The position numbers were made by a program, and so were the translations under genes. Below the pieces are notes generated by a model that worked only from the letters and a program-made list of their open reading frames with translations, was not told where the DNA came from and did no database searches. Below, piece after piece: positions 1-8,967 of a stretch of 64,000 nucleotides of DNA (within the stretch, counting starts at the first letter, position 1; every line of letters begins with the position of its first letter). The DNA comes from Yersinia enterocolitica (GTDB lineage: Bacteria; Pseudomonadota; Gammaproteobacteria; Enterobacterales; Enterobacteriaceae), in the NCBI GenBank assembly GCA_002082245.2, contig NBTC02000002.1, positions 1,922,001-1,986,000 on the forward strand, in the 5' to 3' direction.

Positions 1-374
1 CTGACTCAGGGCTGCCCACCGCCCATACCGGTTTTAAACAATATTCTCCGTTGCCGACCGGTATAATTTTAACATGCTGGTCTGACTTATTTTAATATCT
101 TAGCTGCCTGTGCAAGGTAGTCGCTCTTCGACAGTCATATTATCAATATATTCTTTAGCTAATTATTTGCTGAAATTGATATTCTATTTTTCGCATATTT
201 AAAGACGAAATTATTCTGTAGAACTGCCATTTCAAATAATCATCCTCATGATATAGTCAAATCCTATTATTTCACCAATAAGATTCACAATAAGTGTAAT
301 TAACCACTCTTTTCATGTTGTTTTTACAAAAACTATATATTAGATAATTTTATATAACGGGGAAGTACTATCTT
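1..374. promoter_or_regulatory. Upstream region of the sugar operon, with an 8-bp inverted repeat
   Basis: No gene is visible here. A perfect inverted repeat, ATACCGGT at 25-32 and ACCGGTAT at 57-64, could be an operator half-site pair or the terminator of a gene to the left. A plausible but weak promoter is TTGTTT at 318-323 with TAGATA at 341-346 (17-nt spacer). A purine-rich SD-like stretch at 357-365 precedes the ATG at 375. The DNA from about 120 to 350 is strongly AT-rich. No CRP site could be assigned with confidence. Confidence 0.3.
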
Positions 375-1343
375 ATGCGCAAAATAACTTATTTAATAAC
401 AACATTAGCTATCACACTGAGCACCTTTGCATTGTCAGCTAATGCTGCGCCGAAAGGCAAAGACGCTCCGGTGACGATTTTAGTTTCAGCATTAACATAC
501 AGTTTTCCTCATTTTGTTTTTCTACAAGAGCAACTTGAAGATGAAGCTAAAAAATTAGGTAATATAAAAATCATTCGCTCTGATGGCCAATTAAGCGCAC
601 CTAAACAAATTGCCGATATTGAAGCAGCAATTGTTCAAGGGGTTGATGGCATTATTATTGCCCCAGCCGATGCAACCGCTCTGGCTCCCGTATTACGTAA
701 TGCGATTAAAGAAGGTATTTCCGTGGTCACTATTGACCGCCCGGTAAATGGGGTACCCGAAGTTATTGCCAATGTAGCCGCAGATAATTTGATTGGTGCA
801 CAGCGTCAAGGGGAAGCCGTAGCAAAATTATTCCCTCAAGGAGCCACTATTATTAACTTACAGGGCATTCCGGGCGACAAAACAGCAAACGATCGTAATA
901 AGGGTGTGCATGACACGTTGGATAAGCAGCCTGAACTTTACAAATTTGTTGCCGAGCAAACCGCACGCTTTAACCGTGACCAGGGCTTATCTGTTACAGA
1001 AAATCTGTTAACTGGCCTGGCTGAGACCCCAACAGTTATTGTTGCAGCTAATGATGACAGCGCATTAGGGGCCGCCCAAGCGGTTGAAGCGCGAGGCTTA
1101 AAAGGCAAGATTGCTATCTTTGGTTACGATGGTTCAACTGATGCATTGAAAGCGGTACGAGACGGTGTACTCACCGCGACAATCGATCAGTACCCAGGGA
1201 AACAAGGCCGAGAGGCAGTAAAAATTCTGACCGATTACATCCGTACAGGTGCTCGCCCGGCAACAGCAGATGTCTTGGTTAGCCCTGTCGCAATTACCAG
1301 CAAAAATCTTAATGATGCAGAACGAATCGGGCTCGTAAAATAA
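375..1343 (+). CDS. Sugar ABC transporter periplasmic substrate-binding protein
   Basis: This 322-aa protein is the periplasmic sugar receptor of an ABC importer. Residues 1-24 are a classic Sec signal peptide with a likely cleavage after the ANA motif. The mature part follows the type I periplasmic binding fold of the ribose/galactose (Peripla_BP_4) family: an early beta-strand VTILVSALTYSFPHF, the typical segments DGIIIAPADATAL and VVTIDRPVNG, and IFGYDGSTDAL in the C-terminal lobe. It is the first gene of the operon, and its TAA shares a base with the ATG of the ATPase gene (TAATG), so the two are translationally coupled. The ligand cannot be read from sequence; the downstream lactonase-like and dehydrogenase genes suggest a pentose such as D-apiose (inference). 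Confidence 0.88.
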   Translation: MRKITYLITTLAITLSTFALSANAAPKGKDAPVTILVSALTYSFPHFVFLQEQLEDEAKKLGNIKIIRSDGQLSAPKQIADIEAAIVQGVDGIIIAPADATALAPVLRNAIKEGISVVTIDRPVNGVPEVIANVAADNLIGAQRQGEAVAKLFPQGATIINLQGIPGDKTANDRNKGVHDTLDKQPELYKFVAEQTARFNRDQGLSVTENLLTGLAETPTVIVAANDDSALGAAQAVEARGLKGKIAIFGYDGSTDALKAVRDGVLTATIDQYPGKQGREAVKILTDYIRTGARPATADVLVSPVAITSKNLNDAERIGLVK

Positions 1344-2917
1344 TGTCGTCCGCTATGTTATCACTCTCATCGCCACCCGATTCTCCGGAAATCAATCGGG
1401 AAATAGATGAATATATTAGTGTCAGGAATCTGACCAAATTATTTTTTGGTCAGACGGTGCTTGATAACGTCTCTTTTTCTTTGCAGGTGGGGGAAATAAG
1501 AGCGTTATTAGGCGAAAATGGGGCCGGTAAATCAACACTAATTAATATATTAAGTGGCGTGCACCAACCTGATGGCGGCACTATTATTTTGCAAGGTCAT
1601 ACGGCCTCATTTAATAAACCACTTGATGCCTGGAAGGCGGGTATTACAACTATTCATCAGGAATTTAGCCTGTTCCCTGATTTAACGGTGGCCGAAACTA
1701 TTTTCACCGGACATTTACCGGTGAATCGATTTGGTTTTGTCCGTTGGAACACCATAGTGAAAGATGCGCACCACGTATTGGCATTACTTGGCGTGACTAT
1801 CAATCCCTTACGCAAGATTGCTGAATTAAGCATTGCTGAACAGCAGTTAGTTGAAATTGCACGGGCGCTAACCTCCAAACCCCGATTAATTATTATGGAT
1901 GAGCCAACCGCTGCATTAAGTCCAACGGAAGTGGATAAATTACAACAGGTGGTACGTACCATTGCTAAAAGCGGAGTGGCTGTTATTTACGTCAGTCACC
2001 GCCTTGAAGAAATTAAAACCTTATGCCAAACCTACAGCGTGTTAAGAGATGGTCTACTGGTCGGAGAAGGAGACGTCAAAGATATCTCTATTGAGAGTCT
2101 GGTCCGTTTGATGGTAGGGCGCGATTTAGCACAGTTCGACCGCAATGCGAGCCATATTACAGGTAGCAATATTCTGGAAGTCGAAAACCTGTCGAGTGCA
2201 GCGACGGGAGCTGAACGTGTCACCGTACGTAATGTCAGCTTTACGGCCAGGGCGGGTGAAATTGTCGGTTTTGCCGGGCTGGTAGGGGCCGGAAGAACTG
2301 AGATTGCCCGGCTGTTATTTGGCGCAGACCCAATAGGAAGCGGGACATTACGTATTAAGGGCAAAGCCTACCACCCGGCCTCCCCCCGTGATGCAATTGC
2401 TGCCGGTATTGGTCTGGTGCCGGAAGACCGTAAGCAGCAAGCCTTGTTTATGTCGCTCACGGTGGAAGAGAATTTCGCGATTATCTACTCCCCTTTACGC
2501 ACGACCCGCCACGTCATTGATCGTCAACGTGAACGGATTTCCTTTCTTGATTTTAAAAAACAGCTAAACCTGCGCGCCGTCAGTTTAGGGGCCAATATTG
2601 CCACCTTATCAGGGGGCAATCAGCAAAAGGTAGTACTGGCACGTTGGATGGCTCAGCACCCAGCGTTGCTGATTGTCGATGAGCCGACGCGCGGCGTCGA
2701 TATTGCCGCAAAAGCGGATGTCCACCGGTTGCTACGTGATATGGCGGCAAAGGGTGTCGCTATCATTCTGATTTCCTCGGATTTACCTGAAGTCCTTGCC
2801 GTCAGTGACCGTATTCTCACTCTGCGCGCCGGTCAATTGACCGGGGAGTTGTCGGCACAGGAAGCGAATGAAGAAAACGTTATGCAATTAATGACGCGCC
2901 CTATTGCGCAAGTATGA
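1343..2917 (+). CDS. Sugar ABC transporter ATP-binding protein (RbsA/MglA type, two ATPase domains)
   Basis: The cytoplasmic ATPase of a ribose-type importer, 524 aa, normal for the family. The first nucleotide-binding domain has a Walker A GENGAGKST at residues 57-65 and Walker B LIIMDEPTAAL. The second has a degenerate Walker A (GLVGAGRTE), signature LSGGNQQKVVLARW and Walker B LLIVDEPTRGVD. That asymmetry is characteristic of the RbsA/MglA/XylG family, where the second site is often impaired. The start overlaps the preceding stop by one base. The N-terminus carries about 25 extra residues before the first conserved strand, so a later start cannot be excluded, but the TAATG coupling supports 1343. 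Confidence 0.9.
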   Translation: MSSAMLSLSSPPDSPEINREIDEYISVRNLTKLFFGQTVLDNVSFSLQVGEIRALLGENGAGKSTLINILSGVHQPDGGTIILQGHTASFNKPLDAWKAGITTIHQEFSLFPDLTVAETIFTGHLPVNRFGFVRWNTIVKDAHHVLALLGVTINPLRKIAELSIAEQQLVEIARALTSKPRLIIMDEPTAALSPTEVDKLQQVVRTIAKSGVAVIYVSHRLEEIKTLCQTYSVLRDGLLVGEGDVKDISIESLVRLMVGRDLAQFDRNASHITGSNILEVENLSSAATGAERVTVRNVSFTARAGEIVGFAGLVGAGRTEIARLLFGADPIGSGTLRIKGKAYHPASPRDAIAAGIGLVPEDRKQQALFMSLTVEENFAIIYSPLRTTRHVIDRQRERISFLDFKKQLNLRAVSLGANIATLSGGNQQKVVLARWMAQHPALLIVDEPTRGVDIAAKADVHRLLRDMAAKGVAIILISSDLPEVLAVSDRILTLRAGQLTGELSAQEANEENVMQLMTRPIAQV

Positions 2918-2939
2918 ATTAATTTATTGGATTAGAGAT

Positions 2940-3956
2940 ATGACTATGAGCTCGACAATCCTGATTAAAAATCAAAACAGCAATAAGAAAAAAGCTCTTC
3001 TGGCGCGTTATGCCCCACTTATTTTTCTTGTGTTGCTGATGGCGCTATTTACGTTATTGGCTCCGCGTTTTCTCTCATCAATCAATCTTTTTAATATTGT
3101 CAGGCAAGTTTCTATCTACGGCATTATCGCGGTGGGAATGACATTTATTATTCTGACCCGTGGCATTGATTTATCCGTCGGGGCGATTGCCGCTTTATCG
3201 GGAATGGTCGCCGCGGTAGTCGCCAAAGGCGGTATTGAAGGCCAGTTTATGCTGTTCTCTGATGGGCGGGAAATTGCCTGGCAATGGGCAGCATTGGCCG
3301 CAATTATCACCGGCGGACTAGCGGGCGCATTACAAGGATTGATTATTGCCCGCCTGACTGTACCCGCCTTTGTCGTGACCTTGGGCGGGCTGACCGTATT
3401 TCGCGGGCTAACGCTGATGATAAGTAATGGCAGCCCGGTCAGTGGGGTTGATGAAGCCTTTGGTTGGTGGGGGCGTGGCATGGTTGGCCCGGTTCCGGTG
3501 CCAGTCATCGTCTTTGCGCTGGTCGCGATTATTGCCTCACTCACGTTGCACTTTACCCGCTATGGCCGATCCATTTATGCCATTGGATCGAATCCTGAAG
3601 CGGCACGTTTATGTGGCCTGAATGTGAAAGGCGTGGTGACCAGTGTTTATGCGCTAACCGGATTATTCGCCGGGCTAGGCGGCTTTTTACTCACCGCACG
3701 CCTGAATTCGGCAGAAGCCGTGGCGGGTAACCAGTATGAATTGTATGTGATAGCGGCGGTAGTTATTGGTGGCACCAGTTTGTATGGCGGAACCGGCAGT
3801 ATTTGGGGAACGGTAATTGGCACACTGCTGATTGGTGTGTTGTTAAACGGACTGGTCATTCTAAATATATCCCCATACATACAGCAGTTGCTGATCGGCA
3901 TCATTATTGTTGCCGCCGTGACATTTGATATTTTCATCAAGAGGCAAAAAAGATGA
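2940..3956 (+). CDS. Sugar ABC transporter permease (RbsC/XylH type)
   Basis: An inner-membrane permease of about 338 aa with the usual eight to ten hydrophobic segments of the BPD_transp_2 family. The family hallmark ILTRGIDLSVGAIAALSGM lies near the N-terminus, and a cytoplasmic loop carries GSNPEAARLCGLNV, the EAA-like ATPase contact. The open frame begins at 2904 inside the ATPase gene. The ATG at 2940 or the one at 2946 (ATGACTATG) gives a normal N-terminus and avoids the overlap; 2940 is used here. The stop overlaps the next ATG by four bases (ATGA), which indicates coupled translation with the 657-aa enzyme. Confidence 0.88.
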   Translation: MTMSSTILIKNQNSNKKKALLARYAPLIFLVLLMALFTLLAPRFLSSINLFNIVRQVSIYGIIAVGMTFIILTRGIDLSVGAIAALSGMVAAVVAKGGIEGQFMLFSDGREIAWQWAALAAIITGGLAGALQGLIIARLTVPAFVVTLGGLTVFRGLTLMISNGSPVSGVDEAFGWWGRGMVGPVPVPVIVFALVAIIASLTLHFTRYGRSIYAIGSNPEAARLCGLNVKGVVTSVYALTGLFAGLGGFLLTARLNSAEAVAGNQYELYVIAAVVIGGTSLYGGTGSIWGTVIGTLLIGVLLNGLVILNISPYIQQLLIGIIIVAAVTFDIFIKRQKR

Positions 3957-5926
3957 GCAGAGCTATCTTCCTTACCGGCACCTCTGTCATCGAGGCGGCC
4001 AAACAAACTCTGTCCGCAACCTCTTTATCCGCTGAATTTGACAATGGATCTTTACGTTGGATTCGCTGGCATGGCGTAGAAATTTTACGGGCGGTGACCT
4101 TCTTGGTTCGCACTCCGGGATGGGGAACGCCAGAACCGCAGATTAGTGGGTTGGATATTCATCAGAGTGATGATGCCTTTAAAGTGAACTATCAGGCACA
4201 TTACGTTAATGGCAGCGAACAACTCAGGGTCAATATCCACTTTGCAGGCCGTAGCGATGGAACATTGTCAGCAAGCGCCCGTATTGCTGCCGACACCTCT
4301 TTTGAAACCAATCGTACCGGTTTTGTTGTACTGTATCCCTTGGTCGGGTTTGCCGGTACCACCGTTCATGTCGAACATGCGACGGGAGAAAGTACCGATT
4401 TAACCATCCCTGATGCCATCAGCCCTGGGCAACCTATATTCAATATTCGGGCAATTACCCATCGGCCGATTGAGAATATCTCCGTTGTCACTCGATTTGA
4501 TGGTGATATTTTTGAAGCCGAAGACCATCGCAATTGGTCGGATGCCTCTTTTAAGATATACAACCGCCCGATTGGTTTGCCTTATCCCTATCGCTTGCTA
4601 CCAGAGCAGGTGTTGCATCAATCAGTCATCATTCATATCAGCGACAACACCAACCGATCACCAGATAAACCGGTCATTGATGCGGCACCCATTGCCCGCG
4701 TGGATGTTGGCGCGCTAACCCAACAATCCATGCCAGCCATTGGCTTGGGGCTGTCTGCTGATGAGAGTGCACAGGCTATCGCTTATACATCACAACTGGC
4801 CAATATTGGCCCGGTACATTTTTTGCTGCGCTATGACCCCTCCTCGTCACACAATATTGAACATCTCGCCGCCGCAAGCCAACTGGCTTCCCGCACAACG
4901 TTTCCGGTAGCGGTTGAATTACTGTTAACCGCCAGCCATGACCCGGCACCGGAGATAGCACAGGCAGCAAAACTGTTGCAAGATGTTGGCATCTCGCCGG
5001 TATCAGTGGCTATTTTCGCCAAAACGGATGAACGCTCATTCCAGCCCGGTGAGGTTCGCCCACCATCCCCCACTGATACCACTATCTATGCTGAAGCTAA
5101 AAACGCCTTCCCTGGTATTCCGGTAGGGGGCGGAAGCCCTGCATTCTTTACTGAATTCAACCGCAAGCGCCCTTCTCTTGGTGCATTTGATTTTATTACA
5201 CATGCGACAACACCCACCGTTCATGCGGCGGATGATGCCTCAGTAATAGAAACCTTGCAGTCATTACCACACATCATTCGCTCCGCTCGGCACATCGCTG
5301 GCAATGTGCCATATCGCATTGGCCCTATTGGGATTGGCGCGCGGTTAAACCCATATGGCGAGGGTCCGGTCGTTAATCCGAATTCTGCCCGCGTGGGGCT
5401 GGCCGCGAATGATCCTCGCCAGCGCGGCCTATTTGCTGCGGCGTGGCATGTTGGCTACGCCGCCGTAATCGCAAAATATGGCATTGATAGCTTGGTTCTG
5501 GCGGCACCGACCGGGCCGTTTGGCGTGATTTCAACTAAACAGCGCTATGCCCGCCAGTGGTGGGATGAACAGAGTCAAGGTAGCGTGTATCCGTTATTTC
5601 ATGTGGTGGCTGATTTGGCTTCCGCCAGTGGTAAACCGCGCCTTGAGGTGACATCAAGCAATGAAAAACTGGCCGTTATTGGCTGGCAGGAAAACCGTGA
5701 AAACATCTTGTTGATTGCCAATCTTGCCAGTGAACCGGTGAATGTCACGGTGGCAGATGTGGATCTTGTAAAGGTTCGTATCCTGGATGTTGCTCACAGT
5801 GAGCAGGCCGCACTATCACCACAGCTATTCCGCCAAGCAAGTGAGGCACGGGATATTGGTCAGGGCATCAGTCTGGATGCTTATGCGGTCGCAAGAATCA
5901 GTTATCAGAGACCATTAAATAAATGA
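3953..5926 (+). CDS. Putative D-apionate lactonase-like protein
   Basis: A 657-aa cytosolic protein without a signal peptide. The N-terminal 220 residues are beta-rich with carbohydrate-enzyme character (LRWIRWHGVEILRAVTFLV). The middle looks like a TIM barrel with strands such as ISPVSVAIF, IPVGGGSPAFF and IGPIGIGARLNPYG, and the C-terminal 80 residues form a beta domain (ENILLIANLASEPVNV). This order recalls ApnL, the D-apionate lactonase of bacterial apiose catabolism, which hydrolyses D-apionolactone. The assignment is from memory of the family and is supported by an adjacent sugar importer and a Gfo/Idh/MocA dehydrogenase, the pair expected to deliver the lactone. It overlaps its neighbours by four bases on both sides. 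A glycoside hydrolase of another kind is the alternative. Confidence 0.5.
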   Translation: MSRAIFLTGTSVIEAAKQTLSATSLSAEFDNGSLRWIRWHGVEILRAVTFLVRTPGWGTPEPQISGLDIHQSDDAFKVNYQAHYVNGSEQLRVNIHFAGRSDGTLSASARIAADTSFETNRTGFVVLYPLVGFAGTTVHVEHATGESTDLTIPDAISPGQPIFNIRAITHRPIENISVVTRFDGDIFEAEDHRNWSDASFKIYNRPIGLPYPYRLLPEQVLHQSVIIHISDNTNRSPDKPVIDAAPIARVDVGALTQQSMPAIGLGLSADESAQAIAYTSQLANIGPVHFLLRYDPSSSHNIEHLAAASQLASRTTFPVAVELLLTASHDPAPEIAQAAKLLQDVGISPVSVAIFAKTDERSFQPGEVRPPSPTDTTIYAEAKNAFPGIPVGGGSPAFFTEFNRKRPSLGAFDFITHATTPTVHAADDASVIETLQSLPHIIRSARHIAGNVPYRIGPIGIGARLNPYGEGPVVNPNSARVGLAANDPRQRGLFAAAWHVGYAAVIAKYGIDSLVLAAPTGPFGVISTKQRYARQWWDEQSQGSVYPLFHVVADLASASGKPRLEVTSSNEKLAVIGWQENRENILLIANLASEPVNVTVADVDLVKVRILDVAHSEQAALSPQLFRQASEARDIGQGISLDAYAVARISYQRPLNK

Positions 5927-6954
5927 CTTCAAAACTGAAAGGGGCCGTTATTGGCTGTGGCTTTTTTGCCCAAAATCATCTGGCCGGTTGGAAAGATATT
6001 GAAGATGTCGACATTGTCGCGGTATGTGATCTGGATATTGAGAAAGCCAAAGCAGCGGCAGAGAAATTCGGCATCGCGCATTATACCGACGATGCTAATG
6101 CGCTGTTGGCGGCACAAACATTAGATTTTGTCGATCTTCCCACCACGATGGAAACCCATGAAGCCTTGGTTCGCACTGCGGTGTCACACCACATCGCGGT
6201 GATTGTGCAAAAACCGTTTGCGCCCGACCTTGCGGGATGCCGACGGATGGTTGCCATGGCACAAGCCGCGAATGTGCCGCTGATGGTCCATGAAGACTTT
6301 CGCTTTCAGAATGTATTCAGGGCCGCCAAAAAAATTATCGACCGTGGTGAATTGGGCCAATTAACCTTTGGCCGGCTCTCCTGGCGAACCGCCATTGATG
6401 TCTATTCGAACCAACCTTATCTGATAAAAGTTAAACGTTTCATGATCATGGACGTCGGGATCCACTTATTGGATCTGGCGAGATTCCTATTTGGCGAGGT
6501 TCAGGGGGTGTTTTGCCGCACGCAGCAAATCAAGGTGGGTATTGCCGGTGAAGATGCTGCCACCCTCTTGCTCTCACATGAGAATGGCGCAACGACAGTG
6601 CTCGATTTCAGCTATGCCTCACAACGCTATCCAGACCCCTTCCCACAAACATTGGTCGAGATTGAAGGTACCGCAGGCACCTTGTTAATTGGCGCCGATC
6701 AGGTGCTAACCCTCCATACCCAGGGTGAGTCCCGGCAAGAAAAGATCGAACATGACGCGCGTTCATGGACGAGTGAGCCATGGAAACAGATTCAGGACAG
6801 CGTGGTGCATACGCAACGCCATTTTATTGAGTGTTTGCGCCAGAATCGCGAACCGGAGACGTCGGGGCGGGACAGTTTATTAACCTATGGTTTGCTTGAG
6901 GCGGCCTATTTGTCAGCGGCCACTGCGCAGCAAGTTCTGCCCGAGAGAGATTAA
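5923..6954 (+). CDS. Gfo/Idh/MocA-family sugar dehydrogenase
   Basis: An NAD(P)-dependent oxidoreductase of 343 aa. The N-terminal Rossmann fold starts with GAVIGCGFFAQNHLAGW (a GxGxxxxxH-type nucleotide-binding loop) and an acidic residue after the second strand (VAVCDLD), which favours NAD. The family EKP motif appears as VQKPFAPD near residue 98, and VHEDFRFQ and MIMDVGIHLLDLARFLFG supply the usual catalytic region. It probably oxidises a sugar at C1 to a lactone; next to the lactonase-like gene it fits D-apiose dehydrogenase (inference). The ATG overlaps the upstream TGA as ATGA. Confidence 0.85.
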   Translation: MTSKLKGAVIGCGFFAQNHLAGWKDIEDVDIVAVCDLDIEKAKAAAEKFGIAHYTDDANALLAAQTLDFVDLPTTMETHEALVRTAVSHHIAVIVQKPFAPDLAGCRRMVAMAQAANVPLMVHEDFRFQNVFRAAKKIIDRGELGQLTFGRLSWRTAIDVYSNQPYLIKVKRFMIMDVGIHLLDLARFLFGEVQGVFCRTQQIKVGIAGEDAATLLLSHENGATTVLDFSYASQRYPDPFPQTLVEIEGTAGTLLIGADQVLTLHTQGESRQEKIEHDARSWTSEPWKQIQDSVVHTQRHFIECLRQNREPETSGRDSLLTYGLLEAAYLSAATAQQVLPERD

Positions 6955-6969
6955 GTATCACGAGGTGAA

Positions 6970-8007
6970 ATGATGGGATTAGAAAATACACGGCCGCTGG
7001 GAAGATCAGGGTTGCAAATACCGACCATTGGGGTAGGAACATGCCCACTCGGCGAATTGTTCGAAGAAATTACTGAACAGGATGCGCAAGCAACACTAGA
7101 AACCGCATGGAATAGTGGTATCCGCTTATATGACACCGCACCTTGGTATGGGCGCGGCCAAGGAGAGCATAGAACCGGGCGATTTCTGTATAGAAAGCAT
7201 CGTGACGATTATGTGCTGTCAACCAAAGTAGGCCGACGCTTGTTAGCGCCCCGCTCGCGTGACACCTTCCAAACAGCACCCTGGCAAGGTGGCCTGGCCT
7301 TTGACCATGTCCATGATTACACCTATGACGGCATCTTGCGCTCGTATGAAGACAGCCTACAGCGATTGGGGATCAATAAAGTCGATATTTTATATATCCA
7401 TGACTTAGATACTGGCTATTTCCCCCATGAGCAAGCGTTACTTGGCAAGTTAAAAGAGTTGGAGTCTGGCGGTTTCAGGGCATTGGAAGAGTTGAAAGCA
7501 GCCGGTGAGATTGCCGCGTTCGGGGCTGGAATTAATGAGCCGGGTATGATTAACCGCTTTCTGGATCGCTATCCCTTAGATGTGTTTCTGGTAGCGTCTC
7601 GCTACACCTTACTGGAGCAAGAGATCTACGCTGACGAGCTATTGCGGGCGCAACAACAAGGGGCCGGCATTGTCATTGGCGGCGTATTTAACTCCGGTGT
7701 ATTGGCGACCGGCATCCATGATGGCGCACGTTATGACTATGGCAAATTACCGGTTTCTGTTGCTGATAGAGTCAAAAAACTGCAAGCCGTCGCGGCTGAC
7801 TTTGCGGTGCCACTCGCGGCGGCCGCCTTGCAATTTCCGTTAGGATTCAGTGCCGTCACTAGTGTGCTGTACGGCCCCTCCAGATTCGCTGAAGTTACGC
7901 AAAATTCATTGAGTTTTCAGCACCCTATTCCAACAGCATTTTGGCATACCTTAAGAACGCAGGGGTTGATTGCGGAACATATTCCACTACCCGGCCTGCC
8001 GGTATAA
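6970..8007 (+). CDS. Aldo/keto reductase (D-threo-aldose / L-fucose dehydrogenase-like)
   Basis: A cytosolic (alpha/beta)8 NAD(P)-linked reductase or dehydrogenase of 345 aa. The catalytic tetrad is visible: Asp and Tyr in RLYDTAPWYGRG, Lys in LSTKVGRR and His in ILYIHDLDTG. The YIHDLD context and the loop after STKVGR resemble the D-threo-aldose 1-dehydrogenase / pyridoxal 4-dehydrogenase branch, which oxidises aldoses to lactones. A GAGGTG ribosome-binding site lies at 6963-6968, so the second in-frame ATG at 6973 may be the true start. It follows the dehydrogenase by 15 bases and is part of the same operon. Confidence 0.82.
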   Translation: MMGLENTRPLGRSGLQIPTIGVGTCPLGELFEEITEQDAQATLETAWNSGIRLYDTAPWYGRGQGEHRTGRFLYRKHRDDYVLSTKVGRRLLAPRSRDTFQTAPWQGGLAFDHVHDYTYDGILRSYEDSLQRLGINKVDILYIHDLDTGYFPHEQALLGKLKELESGGFRALEELKAAGEIAAFGAGINEPGMINRFLDRYPLDVFLVASRYTLLEQEIYADELLRAQQQGAGIVIGGVFNSGVLATGIHDGARYDYGKLPVSVADRVKKLQAVAADFAVPLAAAALQFPLGFSAVTSVLYGPSRFAEVTQNSLSFQHPIPTAFWHTLRTQGLIAEHIPLPGLPV

Positions 8008-8039
8008 ACGCAGACCCGTTATTTTTACCAGGGGGTTTT

Positions 8040-8888
8040 ATGACATACAAAACAATAATTTCTGCCAAAGAATTAGCTGAACATCTACATGATACCGATT
8101 GGGTCATTTTGGATGCACGCTTCACACTGGATGATGAAAGTTGGGGGCAAAGTCAGTACTTGGTGGGGCACATCCCCGGCGCTCACTATGCAAATTTGGC
8201 CACTGATTTATCTGGCACCGTCATTCCAGGGCATACCGGCCGGCGACCACTGCCACAAATTGATGTGTTTGCAAAAACGCTGTCTCAGTGGGGAATTGGC
8301 CCCAACACCCAAGTTATTGTGTATGACGCAAGCGGGGGATTGATGGCTGCATCACGAACATGGTGGATGTTGCGCTGGTTGGGACATGATGCGGTGGCGG
8401 TATTGGATGGCGGCTGGCCTTTATGGCTTAAGTCCGGTTACCCAACCACCATCGAGATTCCGCCACCGGCTTTTGCCACCTTCGTTGCGCAAGAGCGCCC
8501 TGATTATATCGCGAACGTAACGCTGGTCGATAACGTTCGCCAGAACCCTGAGTGGGCGGTGTTTGATTCCCGCTCGGAAGAAGGTTTCCATGGCGGGGGG
8601 GTCTATCATGATCCCGTTCGTGGCCACATTCTTGGCGCCAGGTTGGCTGACCGTGCGAACACGCTCGATAGCAATGGGCAATTTCGCTCACCACAAGAGT
8701 TACGCCAGCATTACACCCGCTTATTGGGGGATGTGCCGATTGATCGCACAGTATTTTACTGTGGATCTGGGGTCACTGCGGCACAGAATCTGTTGGCTGT
8801 AGCGCATGCCGGTCTGGGGGATGCCAAACATTATGTAGGTTCTTGGAGTGAATGGATTATTGATCCCACCCGTGCCGTTGAATTGTAG
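8040..8888 (+). CDS. Two-domain sulfurtransferase, 3-mercaptopyruvate type
   Basis: A 282-aa tandem-rhodanese protein, the same length as E. coli SseA. The C-terminal domain carries the active-site loop CGSGVTA (in VFYCGSGVTAAQNLL), the form found in 3-mercaptopyruvate sulfurtransferases rather than the CRKGVT loop of thiosulfate rhodaneses. The inactive first domain keeps VILDARFTLDDESW and HIPGAHY. The open frame extends to 7941, but the ATG at 8040 has a good GGGGG/TTTT leader and begins at the conserved N-terminus. Why a sulfur-transfer enzyme sits in a sugar operon is not clear; it is co-directional with a 32-base gap and probably co-transcribed. Confidence 0.85.
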   Translation: MTYKTIISAKELAEHLHDTDWVILDARFTLDDESWGQSQYLVGHIPGAHYANLATDLSGTVIPGHTGRRPLPQIDVFAKTLSQWGIGPNTQVIVYDASGGLMAASRTWWMLRWLGHDAVAVLDGGWPLWLKSGYPTTIEIPPPAFATFVAQERPDYIANVTLVDNVRQNPEWAVFDSRSEEGFHGGGVYHDPVRGHILGARLADRANTLDSNGQFRSPQELRQHYTRLLGDVPIDRTVFYCGSGVTAAQNLLAVAHAGLGDAKHYVGSWSEWIIDPTRAVEL

Positions 8889-8967
8889 CTTTTCGTGGAG
8901 ATACGGCGTTTAACATTTTATCTCAATGCTGGCTGTCGCGTCAGCAGGTCACTATCTGAAGGTATCT

